NCBI RefSeq assembly: GCF_024169315.1
Contig: NZ_JALJWR010000001.1
Span: 5,196,501 to 5,260,500 of the forward strand
Source: Pseudomonas migulae
GTDB lineage: Bacteria; Pseudomonadota; Gammaproteobacteria; Pseudomonadales; Pseudomonadaceae
Length of the DNA stretch: 64,000 nt
Direction: 5' to 3'
A model generated the notes under the pieces. The model made no database searches. It was not told where the DNA came from and saw only the letters and a program-made list of their open reading frames with translations. Of the stretch, positions 53,500-61,753 are shown piece after piece. Each line of letters starts with the position of its first letter. The stretch's first letter is position 1. The position numbers and the translations under genes are program-made.

Positions 53500-56079
53500 T
53501 TAGATCCGTGTCTTTAGTGTATAGAGCATTTCGAGCGCGCGACGCGGCGTCAGGTCATCCAGGTCCAGTTTGGCCAGTTCATCGAGCACCGGATGCGGCA
53601 GGCTGGCGAACATGTCGCTCTGTTGCGGCGCGGCCGGTTTGCCTTTGGCGGGCTTCGGCACTTCATGGGGCAGCGCGGTGGCTTCCAGCCGACCCAGGTG
53701 CTCGCGAGCGCGCACAATCACTTCGCTCGGCACGCCGGCCAATTGCGCAACGGCCAGGCCATAACTCTGGCTGGCAGGCCCTGGCAGCACGTGGTGCAGG
53801 AACACGATGCGCTCTTTGTGCTCGGTGGCGTTGAGGTGCACGTTGGCCACCAGCGGCTGGGCTTCCGGCAGCACTGTCAGCTCAAAGTAGTGCGTGGCAA
53901 ACAAGGTGTAAGCCCGCAGGTGCGCCAGGCGTTCGGCCGCGGCCCAGGCCAGGGACAGACCGTCGAAGGTGCTGGTGCCGCGACCGACTTCGTCCATCAG
54001 CACCAGGCTGCGTTCGGTGGCGTTGTGCAGAATGTTGGCGGTTTCGCTCATTTCGACCATGAAGGTCGAGCGTCCACCGGCCAGGTCATCGCTGGAACCG
54101 ATCCGGGTGAAGATCCGGTCCACCAGCGACAATTCGCAACTGGCCGCCGGTACGAAGCTGCCGATGTGCGCCAGCAACACGATCAAAGCGGTCTGACGCA
54201 TGTAGGTGGATTTACCGCCCATGTTCGGACCGGTGATCACCAGCATGCGGGTGCTGTCGTCGAGGCTCAGGTCATTGGCCACGAACGGCGTGGTCAGCAC
54301 TTGCTCGACCACCGGGTGACGACCCTGGCTGATGCGCATGCAGGGCTCGTCGACGAAGCGGGGGCAATTCAGATCGAGATTCAATGCGCGTTCGGCGAGG
54401 TTGCTCAGCACGTCCAGTTCGGCCAGTGCCGCGGCGGTGTCTTGCAGCGGTGGCAACTGGGCGATCAGGTCTTCGAGCAGCGCTTCGTATAGCATCTTTT
54501 CGCGAGCCAGGGCGCGGCTCTTGGCCGACAGTGCCTTGTCCTCGAACGCCTTGAGTTCCGGCGTGATGAAACGCTCGGCGCCTTTCAGCGTCTGGCGGCG
54601 GATGTAGTCGGCCGGCGCCGATTCGGCCTGCTTGCTCGGCAACTCGATGAAGTAGCCATGAATGCGGTTGTAACCGACCTTCAGGTGCGACAGGCCGGTG
54701 CGGGCCTTTTCCCGTGCTTCCAGATCGATCAGGAACTGCCCGGCGTTTTCGCTCAGGGATTGCAGGTCGTCGAGTTCGCTGTCGTAACCGGTTTTCAACA
54801 CGCCGCCATCGCGGATTACCGCAGGCGGGTTGTCGATGATGGCTTTTTCCAGCAGTGCCGCCAGTTCCGGGTAGGTGCTGGTGGTCTTGGCCAGTTGAAT
54901 GATGTGCGGCGCTTCCAGCTCGGTCATTGCCATTTGCAATTCAGGCAGTGCACCGAGAGCATCGCGCAGGCGAGCGAGGTCGCGAGGACGGGCATTGCGC
55001 AAACCGATCCGCGCCAGAATCCGCTCGATGTCGCCGATTTCCTTGAGCTGCGGTTGCAGCTTTTCGAAACGGTAGCCGTCGAGCAGGCAAGTGATCGAGG
55101 TCTGGCGTGACAGCAAAACCTTCAGATCCCGCAGCGGGCGGTTCAGCCAGCGGGTCAGCAGGCGACTGCCCATCGCGGTCTGGCAGCGATCGACCACCGA
55201 TTGCAGGGTGTTATCGCGACCGCCGGCGAGGTTGGTGTCCAGTTCCAGGTTGCGACGGCTCGCGCCATCCAGCACGACGGTGTCGTCCAGGCGTTCATGG
55301 CGCAGGCTGCGCAAATGGGGTAGGGCGGTGCGCTGGGTTTCCTTGGCGTAGCTGAGCAGGCAACCGGCGGCGCCGATGGCCAGGGTCAGGTTCTCGCAAC
55401 CGAAACCTTTCAGGTCCTGGGTCGAGAATTGCTGGCACAAACTTTTCAGCGCCGAGTCGCGCTCGAAATCCCACGGCGCACGACGACGAACCCCACGGCG
55501 TTTCTCCGCCGGCAAATCCTTCGGCCAGTCATCCGGGATCATCAGCTCCACCGGATTGACCCGCTCCAGTTCCGCCAGCAGGTTTTCCCAGCCCTTGATC
55601 TCCAGCACGGTGAAGTTGCCGCTGGTGATGTCCAGCACCGCCAGCCCGAACAGGCGCTCGTCACCCAGCACCGCCGCGATCAGGTTATCCCGACGCTCAT
55701 CCAGCAGCGCTTCATCGCTGACGGTGCCCGGCGTGATAATCCGCACCACCTGACGATCCACCGGCCCCTTGCTGGTCGCCGGATCGCCAACCTGCTCACA
55801 GATCACCACCGATTCGCCGAGCTTCACCAGTTTCGCCAGGTAACCTTCCGCGGCGTGGTAAGGAATCCCACACATCGGAATCGCCTGACCGGCCGACTGC
55901 CCACGGGCGGTCAGGGTGATGTCCAGCAACTTGGCGGCCTTCTTCGCGTCTTCGTAGAAGATCTCGTAGAAGTCACCCATGCGGTAGAACATCAGCTGGT
56001 CGGGGTGCTGGTTCTTCAGGCGCCAGTACTGCTGCATCATTGGCGTGTGCGAGGACAGATCGGTGAGTGCTTTATTCAT
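53500..56079 (-). CDS. mutS: DNA mismatch repair protein MutS
   Basis: An 859-residue mismatch-binding ATPase. N-terminal mismatch domain with the Phe-X-Glu wedge ([15 protein letters not shown]), connector, core and clamp domains, then the ATPase with Walker [10 protein letters not shown] near 620, [20 protein letters not shown], and a C-terminal tetramer region. Full length. In the P. fluorescens group, tailocin clusters are known to sit between mutS and cinA-recA; that is what follows here. Confidence 0.98.
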   Translation of the reverse strand: MNKALTDLSSHTPMMQQYWRLKNQHPDQLMFYRMGDFYEIFYEDAKKAAKLLDITLTARGQSAGQAIPMCGIPYHAAEGYLAKLVKLGESVVICEQVGDPATSKGPVDRQVVRIITPGTVSDEALLDERRDNLIAAVLGDERLFGLAVLDITSGNFTVLEIKGWENLLAELERVNPVELMIPDDWPKDLPAEKRRGVRRRAPWDFERDSALKSLCQQFSTQDLKGFGCENLTLAIGAAGCLLSYAKETQRTALPHLRSLRHERLDDTVVLDGASRRNLELDTNLAGGRDNTLQSVVDRCQTAMGSRLLTRWLNRPLRDLKVLLSRQTSITCLLDGYRFEKLQPQLKEIGDIERILARIGLRNARPRDLARLRDALGALPELQMAMTELEAPHIIQLAKTTSTYPELAALLEKAIIDNPPAVIRDGGVLKTGYDSELDDLQSLSENAGQFLIDLEAREKARTGLSHLKVGYNRIHGYFIELPSKQAESAPADYIRRQTLKGAERFITPELKAFEDKALSAKSRALAREKMLYEALLEDLIAQLPPLQDTAAALAELDVLSNLAERALNLDLNCPRFVDEPCMRISQGRHPVVEQVLTTPFVANDLSLDDSTRMLVITGPNMGGKSTYMRQTALIVLLAHIGSFVPAASCELSLVDRIFTRIGSSDDLAGGRSTFMVEMSETANILHNATERSLVLMDEVGRGTSTFDGLSLAWAAAERLAHLRAYTLFATHYFELTVLPEAQPLVANVHLNATEHKERIVFLHHVLPGPASQSYGLAVAQLAGVPSEVIVRAREHLGRLEATALPHEVPKPAKGKPAAPQQSDMFASLPHPVLDELAKLDLDDLTPRRALEMLYTLKTRI

Positions 56080-56239
56080 CGGATATCAGGCAAATTCGTT
56101 GAAAGGTGTAGGGCAAAGGAGGGACATCGGCCCGGCTTTTCCGCGATGGGCGCAAGGTTAACATGGGCGGTCCACCCGACGCAGGCATGAAAGCGGCGGG
56201 ATACATTTCTGCCGTCCATACACAATTTATGCGCTATTT

Positions 56240-56253
56240 ATGCAATTCTGCAT
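56240..56253. promoter_or_regulatory. Repressor operator upstream of the prtR-like gene
   Basis: ATGCA-ATTC-TGCAT, a 14-bp palindrome 27 bp before the start codon. The same pattern with the same spacing occurs twice at the promoter of the tailocin operon, so this is a likely autoregulation site. Confidence 0.65.
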
Positions 56254-56280
56254 TTGCCTCCGAAAAAAAGATCAAGCACT

Positions 56281-57024
56281 ATGCGCGTTATGCAAAAACG
56301 CAATGTTTCTACCGTCTTAAGAGCGCTGCTCGATCAGCACGGGATCTCCCCCACGGAGCTTCACCGTCGCACCGGCGTGCCTCAATCCACTCTCTCGCGA
56401 ATCCTCAGCGGGAAGATCGTCGATCCTTCGGACAAACACATCTCGAAGATCGCCGAGTACTTCGCCGTGAGCACCGACCAGTTGCGTGGCCGCGCGGATG
56501 TCGCGCCCGCCGTCAATTCCGGTCGGGATGAATTGCATTCGGAACTCAAGGACATAAGCCTGTGGGATGACGATACGCCCGTCGATGACGACGAGGTGTC
56601 GGTCCCCTTTCTTCGCGAGGTTGAATTGGCTGCTGGATCAGGAAGATTCGTCATCGAAGAAAGCGAGCGCTCTAGCCTGCGCTTCGGCAAGCGCAGCTTG
56701 CGCCACAACGGTGTGCAGTTCGACCAGGCGAAATGCGTGACGGTGCGCGGCAACAGCATGTTGCCGGTACTGCGCGACGGCGCCACCGTGGGGGTCAATG
56801 CCGGTAAATGCGGGATTGGCGACATCGTCGATGGCGACCTGTATGCCATCAACCACAACGGCCAGCTGCGGGTTAAACAGCTTTATCGCCTGCCGACGGG
56901 GATTCGCCTGCGCAGCTTCAATCGCGATGAACATCCGGACGAGGACTACACCTTCCAGGAAATCCAGGAAGAGCAGATTGTCATCCTCGGCCACGTCTTC
57001 TGGTGGGGCATGTACGCCCGTTAA
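56281..57024 (+). CDS. prtR: PrtR-like LexA/CI-type repressor of the tailocin locus
   Basis: A 247-residue protein. The N-terminal helix-turn-helix (about 20-45, SPTELHRRTGVPQSTLSRIL) is followed by an S24 autoprotease domain. The cleavage site is A118-G119 (ELAAGSG), the nucleophile S159 (RGNSML) and the general base K199 (RVKQLY), at the usual 40-residue spacing. RecA filaments formed after DNA damage should stimulate self-cleavage and induce the tailocin. I start at the ATG 56281; an in-frame TTG upstream is less likely. The operator lies just before it and a terminator after it. Unlike P. aeruginosa, no prtN-like activator is nearby. Confidence 0.9.
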   Translation: MRVMQKRNVSTVLRALLDQHGISPTELHRRTGVPQSTLSRILSGKIVDPSDKHISKIAEYFAVSTDQLRGRADVAPAVNSGRDELHSELKDISLWDDDTPVDDDEVSVPFLREVELAAGSGRFVIEESERSSLRFGKRSLRHNGVQFDQAKCVTVRGNSMLPVLRDGATVGVNAGKCGIGDIVDGDLYAINHNGQLRVKQLYRLPTGIRLRSFNRDEHPDEDYTFQEIQEEQIVILGHVFWWGMYAR

Positions 57025-57041
57025 CCTCATCGCTGTCAGAC

Positions 57042-57069
57042 AAAACCCGCCACTGTGCGGGTTTTTTTT
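57042..57069 (+). terminator. prtR terminator
   Basis: AAAACCCGC-CACTGT-GCGGGTTTTTTTTC, 17 bp after the stop of the repressor gene. It separates the repressor transcript from the structural operon. Confidence 0.9.
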
Positions 57070-57143
57070 CGCCTGCTGAAAACCGCCAACGCCTTTGTCT
57101 GTGGGGGCTTTCATGCGCCAGTGCATTCTTAATGCATAAATAA

Positions 57144-57157
57144 ATGCATTTGTGCAT
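57144..57157. promoter_or_regulatory. Tailocin operator O1
   Basis: ATGCA-TTTG-TGCAT, ending on the first base of the -35 box. Further TGCAT half sites lie at 57122-57126 and 57133-57137. Confidence 0.65.
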
Positions 57158-57185
57158 TGACTGTATATGCATCCATGCATATTCT
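57157..57185 (+). promoter_or_regulatory. Promoter of the tailocin structural operon
   Basis: TTGACT (57157-57162), an exact 17-bp spacer and TATTCT (57180-57185): a strong sigma70-type promoter. The whole spacer is occupied by operator O2 (57167-57180), so repressor and polymerase cannot bind together. Confidence 0.75.
57167..57180. promoter_or_regulatory. Tailocin operator O2
   Basis: ATGCA-TCCA-TGCAT between the -35 and -10 boxes; its centre is 23 bp, about two helical turns, from that of O1. Confidence 0.7.
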
Positions 57186-57250
57186 TTGTCTCAAGCCGCT
57201 CAACAAAGCAGCTCGAAACGAAGCTCTTTAGTTCCACCACAAAGGCAGCG

Positions 57251-57361
57251 ATGAACCGGCCTCAACGGTTCAGAGGGTTGGCAACTGACCCGGGTGTGCA
57301 GCGTAAAGCACCAGAAGCAGTTATCCGGCGGGCAGGGACCGCGGTCGGAAAAACAATCTAA
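57251..57361 (+). CDS. Small ORF in the tailocin leader (36 aa)
   Basis: It starts MNRPQRFRGLATDPGVQ and ends GTAVGKTI. AAAGG lies 5 bases before the ATG. It is basic. A faint likeness to the short KGG-type stress peptides (an xxDPxxQR stretch) may be chance. It lies wholly within the leader between operator and terminator, so it could be a leader peptide. Unrecognised. Confidence 0.35.
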   Translation: MNRPQRFRGLATDPGVQRKAPEAVIRRAGTAVGKTI

Positions 57362-57416
57362 TGGACCCGTACCGCGCCAGTAGCGCCGAAAGGTCAACGC
57401 GAAGGACCGCATTACT

Positions 57417-57444
57417 GAAAAGCCCGGTTAGCGCCGGGCTTTTT
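57417..57444 (+). terminator. Terminator inside the tailocin leader
   Basis: AAAAGCCCGG-TTAGCG-CCGGGCTTTTT: strong stem and T5, located between the tailocin promoter and its first clear gene. Confidence 0.88.
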
Positions 57445-57518
57445 GGAATGCCTACCTCGTCCGAGGCTTGGCAACCTCATCTACAGAAAGGATTCGGCAG
57501 AAGCCAGGAGGGCTCTCG

Positions 57519-57701
57519 ATGTTGAAAGATTGCAGATGTGGACAGTGCAAACGACTTCTCGCCCGGGTGGGTGAGTACACCGAGCTCCAGATCAAATGCT
57601 CCCGATGCGGAACATTGAATCATGTGAAGGCCGCGAGCCTTGAGCGATCGCCGTTGAGCGACAAAGAAGCGGCACATGCCGCAACTTCCCAATTGGCATA
57701 G
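57519..57701 (+). CDS. Com-like zinc ribbon protein
   Basis: A 60-residue protein with two Cys pairs, CRCGQC near residue 5-10 and CSRCG near 27-31, the zinc-ribbon of the phage Mu Com family. Mu Com is an mRNA-binding activator of mom translation; no mom gene is visible here, so the target is unknown. AGGAGG lies 7 bases before the ATG. First clear gene of the tailocin operon. Confidence 0.8.
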   Translation: MLKDCRCGQCKRLLARVGEYTELQIKCSRCGTLNHVKAASLERSPLSDKEAAHAATSQLA

Positions 57702-57732
57702 AGCTGTTGGGTTAATCGTTCAGGAGAAACCT

Positions 57733-57996
57733 ATGCAACGTTTTACTGGTGTAGCCCAATCGTTCATGACTGCGTGCGAAGCGATCGCACCCGTTGCTGG
57801 TTTGGAGATGGAGGATCTCGTCAAGAAAGCCTTCAATCGTCCAGCGCAGGCAGAGGAGATGTTTCAATTCAAATTGCTGATGGACGGAGGTTATTTCTCC
57901 AACGAAGGCATCGGCCCGAAGGGCACGCAGCTTTATCAACTGACGTGGAAGGGTTATGCGTTGCTGCAGGCTATGCGCCGTAACGAAAACATTTGA
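57733..57996 (+). CDS. Small phage-type protein, possibly DUF2513-like
   Basis: An 87-residue protein opening MQRFTGVAQSFMTACEAIAP with a C-terminal QLTWKGYALLQAMR. That end resembles DUF2513-type winged proteins (LTxxGhxxLxAxR), but the match is only a motif. A CAGGAG ribosome site precedes the ATG. It is between com and the holin; its role is unknown. Confidence 0.6.
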   Translation: MQRFTGVAQSFMTACEAIAPVAGLEMEDLVKKAFNRPAQAEEMFQFKLLMDGGYFSNEGIGPKGTQLYQLTWKGYALLQAMRRNENI

Positions 57997-58212
57997 TCGC
58001 AGGTATGCGATGGGGGCAACTCACCGGCATTGCCTGAGTTCTGCGCCCGGTGATGCGGTTGAAGGGCAGGCTTGTCGATGGGCAGGCCTGCTATCCGAAG
58101 CAAAATCAGAACGATGTTCTTCGACAGACAGCGTGGAAAGACACGCCTCTATTTATGGCTTCGTATTCGCGGGGCCTTTTCGTTACGCAATTCACCCCGC
58201 AGGAGGCGTGAC
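57997..58212. other. Gap upstream of the holin gene
   Basis: No convincing frame or promoter is seen in these 216 bp. A GCAGGCCTGC palindrome lies near 58082-58091. It is within the operon and probably untranslated. Confidence 0.4.
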
Positions 58213-58560
58213 ATGACAAACGAGCAACAAGCGTTGCTGGACATGCCGATCTGGCTGGTCATCGTGCTCGCCGTGATGGGCGGGGTGTCTGGCGAAATGT
58301 GGCGTGCCGACAAGGAGGGCGCCCGCGGCTGGTCATTGCTGCGGCGCCTGGCCTTGCGCTCCGGGGCCTGCATGATCTGCGGGGTCTCGGCCATCATGCT
58401 GCTGTACGCCGCCGGCATGTCGATCTGGGCGGCCGGTGCATTCGGTTGCCTCACGGCAATGGCCGGCGCCGACGTCGCCATCGGCCTTTACGAGCGATGG
58501 GCAGCCAAGCGGATCGGCGTGTGCGAAGTACCGCCGCGGGATTCCCGCCCGGATCAATAA
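58213..58560 (+). CDS. Phage-type holin
   Basis: A 115-residue protein with three hydrophobic segments (about 13-31, 52-71 and 77-95) and a charged C-terminus, matching class I holins of P2-like and pyocin clusters. It would open the inner membrane so that a lysin can reach the wall and free the particles. AGGAGG lies 6 bases before the ATG. No lysin is in the window; in related loci it lies at the far end. Confidence 0.75.
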   Translation: MTNEQQALLDMPIWLVIVLAVMGGVSGEMWRADKEGARGWSLLRRLALRSGACMICGVSAIMLLYAAGMSIWAAGAFGCLTAMAGADVAIGLYERWAAKRIGVCEVPPRDSRPDQ

Positions 58561-58646
58561 AGCCAACCCCTCTGCCGTTCTGGCAATGCCGACACGCTGC
58601 ATCCCCCGCGCAGCCGAACGCTTCAATATTTGAACTGGAAACCCCT

Positions 58647-59171
58647 ATGTCCCTCGACATCGATAAGCCGTCGCGGCTGTTGTTTGCCATTGCCGAAGCG
58701 CTGCGCTCGGCTGACCCGGGTTTGAAAGTCGGAGGTCGTCAGGACTTCGACGGCACGTTCGATCAGGCGTGGATCCTGATCGCCGTCGAACGCAATGCCC
58801 CCGGCGAGCGCGCCCATGATGGACGCATCGCTCATGCCCTGACGTTTTCTCTGCAAATCATTGTTTCGCCAACCCTGGATAACCCCGGGTTGGCCGCTTG
58901 CGATCTGGCAGCCGTACTCAAGGGATGGGTGACGGATAACCGATGGGGCTTGTCGGGTAGCCAATGTGATTTGCCCGTGAACATCGATGCCTTGCCGTCG
59001 ACGCTAATCAGCGGTTCGCAGGAATACCTCGCCTGGACCCTTTCCTTCACTCAGACGATTTACCTCGGCGCGCTGCTGCTGGACGACCCGCTCGGCATTC
59101 CGAAATTCGCCCGCACCTGGGAAGTCTCGAACATCGACGACCCGGACCAATACACCGAACTCGAGGGCTGA
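58647..59171 (+). CDS. Tail-associated protein of unknown role
   Basis: A 174-residue soluble protein with ALTFSLQIIVSPTLDNPGLAA and a C-terminal TWEVSNIDDPDQYTELEG. I know it only as a conserved member of P. fluorescens-type tailocins between the holin and gpV. Its size and place suggest a tail completion or terminator protein, but no motif proves this. Three bases before gpV. Confidence 0.55.
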   Translation: MSLDIDKPSRLLFAIAEALRSADPGLKVGGRQDFDGTFDQAWILIAVERNAPGERAHDGRIAHALTFSLQIIVSPTLDNPGLAACDLAAVLKGWVTDNRWGLSGSQCDLPVNIDALPSTLISGSQEYLAWTLSFTQTIYLGALLLDDPLGIPKFARTWEVSNIDDPDQYTELEG

Positions 59172-59174
59172 GTC

Positions 59175-59786
59175 ATGTTCGATGCACTGTTACGTCAGCA
59201 ACTCGGCCCGATCATCGAACGCCTGGCCGAGATGGAGGCAGAGCTGGAAGATTTGCACCGGCGAACCGACAGCTTGTGTCGCATCGGCGTGTGCCAGGAA
59301 GTCGATGCGGCGAGTAATACGTGCCGGGTCATTCACGGGGAATTGCTGACCCCGGCCATCCGCTTTTTCAACCCCAGCGCCGGGGCGCAAAGCGAATCGC
59401 GGATCCCCTCGGTCGGCGAGCAATGCCTGTTGCTGAACCATGGCGGCGGCGAGGGCAGCGCCCAATCCGTGGCGTTGTTCGGACTCAACGGCGATCGTTT
59501 TCCACCCGCTTCGACACAGGCTTCGCTGACGCGTCGCCTCTATCTGGACGGTACGGAAAGCGGCTACGACGACGCCCGTCACGCCTTGCACTGGAAGAAC
59601 GGCCCGGCGGCGTTCAACGGCTCTCGCGAAGCGCTCGAGTTGAATCTCGGCCCGGCGAGCCTCGCGATCACGCCTGAAGCCATCGAACTGCAACTGGGCG
59701 CGGTCGGCTTGCGACTCGACGCTTCCGGTGTGCACCTGAGCGGCCCGGTGGTGGATCACCAGGGACGCGTCATCAGTACCGCATAA
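59175..59786 (+). CDS. Baseplate assembly protein V (spike)
   Basis: A 203-residue gpV/gp45-type protein. An N-terminal coiled segment (LGPIIERLAEMEAELEDL) leads into an OB-like domain (about 30-110), and then a repetitive beta C-terminus (LELNLGPASLAITPEAIEL...SGVHLSGPVVDHQG), as in the trimeric P2/Mu spikes that pierce the target outer membrane. It begins the V-W-J-I baseplate order. Confidence 0.85.
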   Translation: MFDALLRQQLGPIIERLAEMEAELEDLHRRTDSLCRIGVCQEVDAASNTCRVIHGELLTPAIRFFNPSAGAQSESRIPSVGEQCLLLNHGGGEGSAQSVALFGLNGDRFPPASTQASLTRRLYLDGTESGYDDARHALHWKNGPAAFNGSREALELNLGPASLAITPEAIELQLGAVGLRLDASGVHLSGPVVDHQGRVISTA

Positions 59787-59796
59787 AGAGTTTCCC

Positions 59797-60129
59797 ATGA
59801 TCGGAATCGATAGAAACACCGGGGCGGCGGTCGACGACTGGCCGCAATTCGTGCAGCGCGCAACCCGGGCGCTGACCACGCCGTTGGGCACCCGACAGAA
59901 GCGTCCTTTGTACGGCTCGATGATCCCGGACCTGCTGGGCCGCAACCTCGGCGACGACCTGCTGATTCTTGCCCAGAGCCATGCGGCGCAGGCGTTTTAC
60001 AACGAACAGAACGGCATCAGTGATTTCCAGCCGCAGGTCATTGTCGCCGGCCGGCAAGGTGCCGGGCTTGTACTGCGATTTGCCGGCACCTGGAAAAACC
60101 GCAATCAGACCTTCGAGGTGGTGACATGA
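59797..60129 (+). CDS. Baseplate assembly protein W (gp25-like)
   Basis: A 110-residue member of the gp25 family with the typical RALTTPLGTRQKRPLYGS motif and a conserved C-terminal FAGTWKNRNQTFEV. gp25-like wedge proteins start sheath polymerisation at the baseplate, so their presence argues for a contractile (R-type) particle. It overlaps gpJ by 4 bases. Confidence 0.88.
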   Translation: MIGIDRNTGAAVDDWPQFVQRATRALTTPLGTRQKRPLYGSMIPDLLGRNLGDDLLILAQSHAAQAFYNEQNGISDFQPQVIVAGRQGAGLVLRFAGTWKNRNQTFEVVT

Positions 60130-61121
60130 GCATGTTGATCCCTGGCCAGAACCAGTTGGCCGAACCGTCGATCGTCACCGTCGAAGCGTTCGAGGAGTTG
60201 CTCGCCGAGTTCAAGACGTTTGTCGTCGAGTACGTCGGCGCCCGATCTCCCGAGACGGCGGCGAAGCTCAAGGCCAGCCTTGAAAACGAAAGCGAGTTGC
60301 TGACCCTGGCGCTTGAGGCGTTTTGCGTTCGCCTGCAAATCCACGAACGCAAATACAACGCCCGCATCAAGCAGATGCTGGCCTGGTGGGCGACCGGCAG
60401 CAATCTGGATGCCCGCCTCGCGGACATGGGGCTTGAGCGTCAGTTGCTCGATCCGGGCGATCCGGCGGCGTTCCCGCCGATTGCCCCCGTGTACGAAAGC
60501 GACGATGACGCCCGGTTGCGTTACTACCTGGCGCCGCATGCACCGGCCGCCGGTTCGCGGATGCAGTATCGCCGCGAGGTGTTCACCCTCGGCGAGCGTC
60601 CTGCGGTGAAGGTGGAAACCGCGGCGCCGGGCGAGGTGACGGTCACGTACACCTTCGACCCGGACGGCCATGCGGCGCAGGTCAAGGACGGCAATGGACG
60701 CCGCACGGCACCGGGCGAAGTGATGGTCACGGTGCTTGCCCGGGAAGGCGATGGCAGCGCGTCCGAAGAACTGCTCGACGGTGTGCGCCAGCACTTTGCC
60801 CGGCCTGATGTGCGACCGGAAACGGATCGGGTCACGGTGCAGGGCGCCCACATCAAACATTACAAAATCCGCGTCGTCGCGAGGATCAACGCCGGCCCTG
60901 ATTCGGGGCTGACCAAGGTCGCCGCACACCAGCAACTGCAAGCGTATGCCCAGAGTTGTCATCGGCTGGAAGGGCGGGTCGACCCGAGCTGGATCGACTT
61001 CACGCTGCATAACGCCGGCGCGATTCAACTCGAGATTCTCGAACCGCTCGAGCCGATTGTGACGACCGCCTTCGAAGCGCCTTGGTGCACGGGTGTCGAG
61101 GTTGAGGTGCTCACGCTATGA
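60126..61121 (+). CDS. Baseplate assembly protein J
   Basis: A 331-residue wedge protein of the P2 gpJ / T4 gp6 family, containing LTLALEAFCVRLQIHERKYN (variant) and the central RYYLAPHAPAAGSRMQYRREV region typical of J. It links W, I and fibres around the baseplate hub. It overlaps gpI by 4 bases. Confidence 0.87.
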   Translation: MSMLIPGQNQLAEPSIVTVEAFEELLAEFKTFVVEYVGARSPETAAKLKASLENESELLTLALEAFCVRLQIHERKYNARIKQMLAWWATGSNLDARLADMGLERQLLDPGDPAAFPPIAPVYESDDDARLRYYLAPHAPAAGSRMQYRREVFTLGERPAVKVETAAPGEVTVTYTFDPDGHAAQVKDGNGRRTAPGEVMVTVLAREGDGSASEELLDGVRQHFARPDVRPETDRVTVQGAHIKHYKIRVVARINAGPDSGLTKVAAHQQLQAYAQSCHRLEGRVDPSWIDFTLHNAGAIQLEILEPLEPIVTTAFEAPWCTGVEVEVLTL

Positions 61122-61753
61122 GTGATCAAACACCTCGTCCCAGCCTGCTTCCGTCCAACAGCTCACCGCTGGAAAAAGCACTGGATCTCGGTTTCGGCAC
61201 GTTGCTTGATCGCATCACGCCGCCGTTCCCCGAGCTGATGAACCCGACAGCGACGCCCTCGGCGTTTCTGCCGTATCTCGCGGCCGATCGAGGTGTCAGC
61301 GAATGGAGCTCCGAGGCGGCCGAGGCGGAAAAGCGTTTGACGGTTGAACTCGCCTGGCCCACGGCGCGACAGGCCGGGACGCGACAGGCGCTGGAAAACG
61401 CCGCGAAAGGATTGCGGTTGATGCCTGAAGTGCGGGCCTGGTACGAGCAGACGCCACCGGGTCAGCCTTACAGCTTTTCCGTCAGGGCGTTTACCGAGCA
61501 GCCCTACAGCGAAGAAATCGACGCCCGTCTCGACCGACGCCTGGCGGACGCCAAAAGCGAGCGCGACATTCTGTCGGTGTCCGTTGGCTTGAGCGCGTTC
61601 GGCAGCCACGTCATCGGCGCGGCGACGGTGTGCGGCGAACTCACCACGGTGTATCCGATTGTCATCGAAGGGCTCGAAGCCTCGGGTCAGGCCTTTATGG
61701 CTGCCGGGCTCTACGCCGTTGAAACATCCACTATTTATCCTCAGGGGGCCTGA
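61118..61753 (+). CDS. Tail protein I
   Basis: A 211-residue gpI family protein, opening SLLPSNSSPLEKALDLGF with LPYLAADRGVSEWSSEAAEA, the classical pattern. It joins fibres to the baseplate. It ends directly before the fibre ATG, with no spacer. Confidence 0.87.
   Translation: MSDQTPRPSLLPSNSSPLEKALDLGFGTLLDRITPPFPELMNPTATPSAFLPYLAADRGVSEWSSEAAEAEKRLTVELAWPTARQAGTRQALENAAKGLRLMPEVRAWYEQTPPGQPYSFSVRAFTEQPYSEEIDARLDRRLADAKSERDILSVSVGLSAFGSHVIGAATVCGELTTVYPIVIEGLEASGQAFMAAGLYAVETSTIYPQGA

Larger units (their letters stand above)
57192..57444 (+). other. Tailocin leader RNA ending in an internal terminator
   Basis: This stretch runs from the expected transcription start of the tailocin promoter to a strong terminator (57417-57444). 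It could be a regulatory leader, a short RNA, or the message of the 36-codon frame inside it. No other promoter is visible before the com-like gene, so transcription must pass the terminator. Confidence 0.45.

Noticed and set aside
57122..57180. Closely spaced TGCAT repeats as a possible CRISPR or iteron array
   Set aside because: The units are 5-6 bases with irregular gaps and no spacers. Their palindromic pairing and overlap with a promoter fit operators instead.
56080..57200. A prtN-type activator gene as in P. aeruginosa pyocin clusters
   Set aside because: No divergent or neighbouring frame of that type is present; only mutS lies on the other side of the repressor gene.
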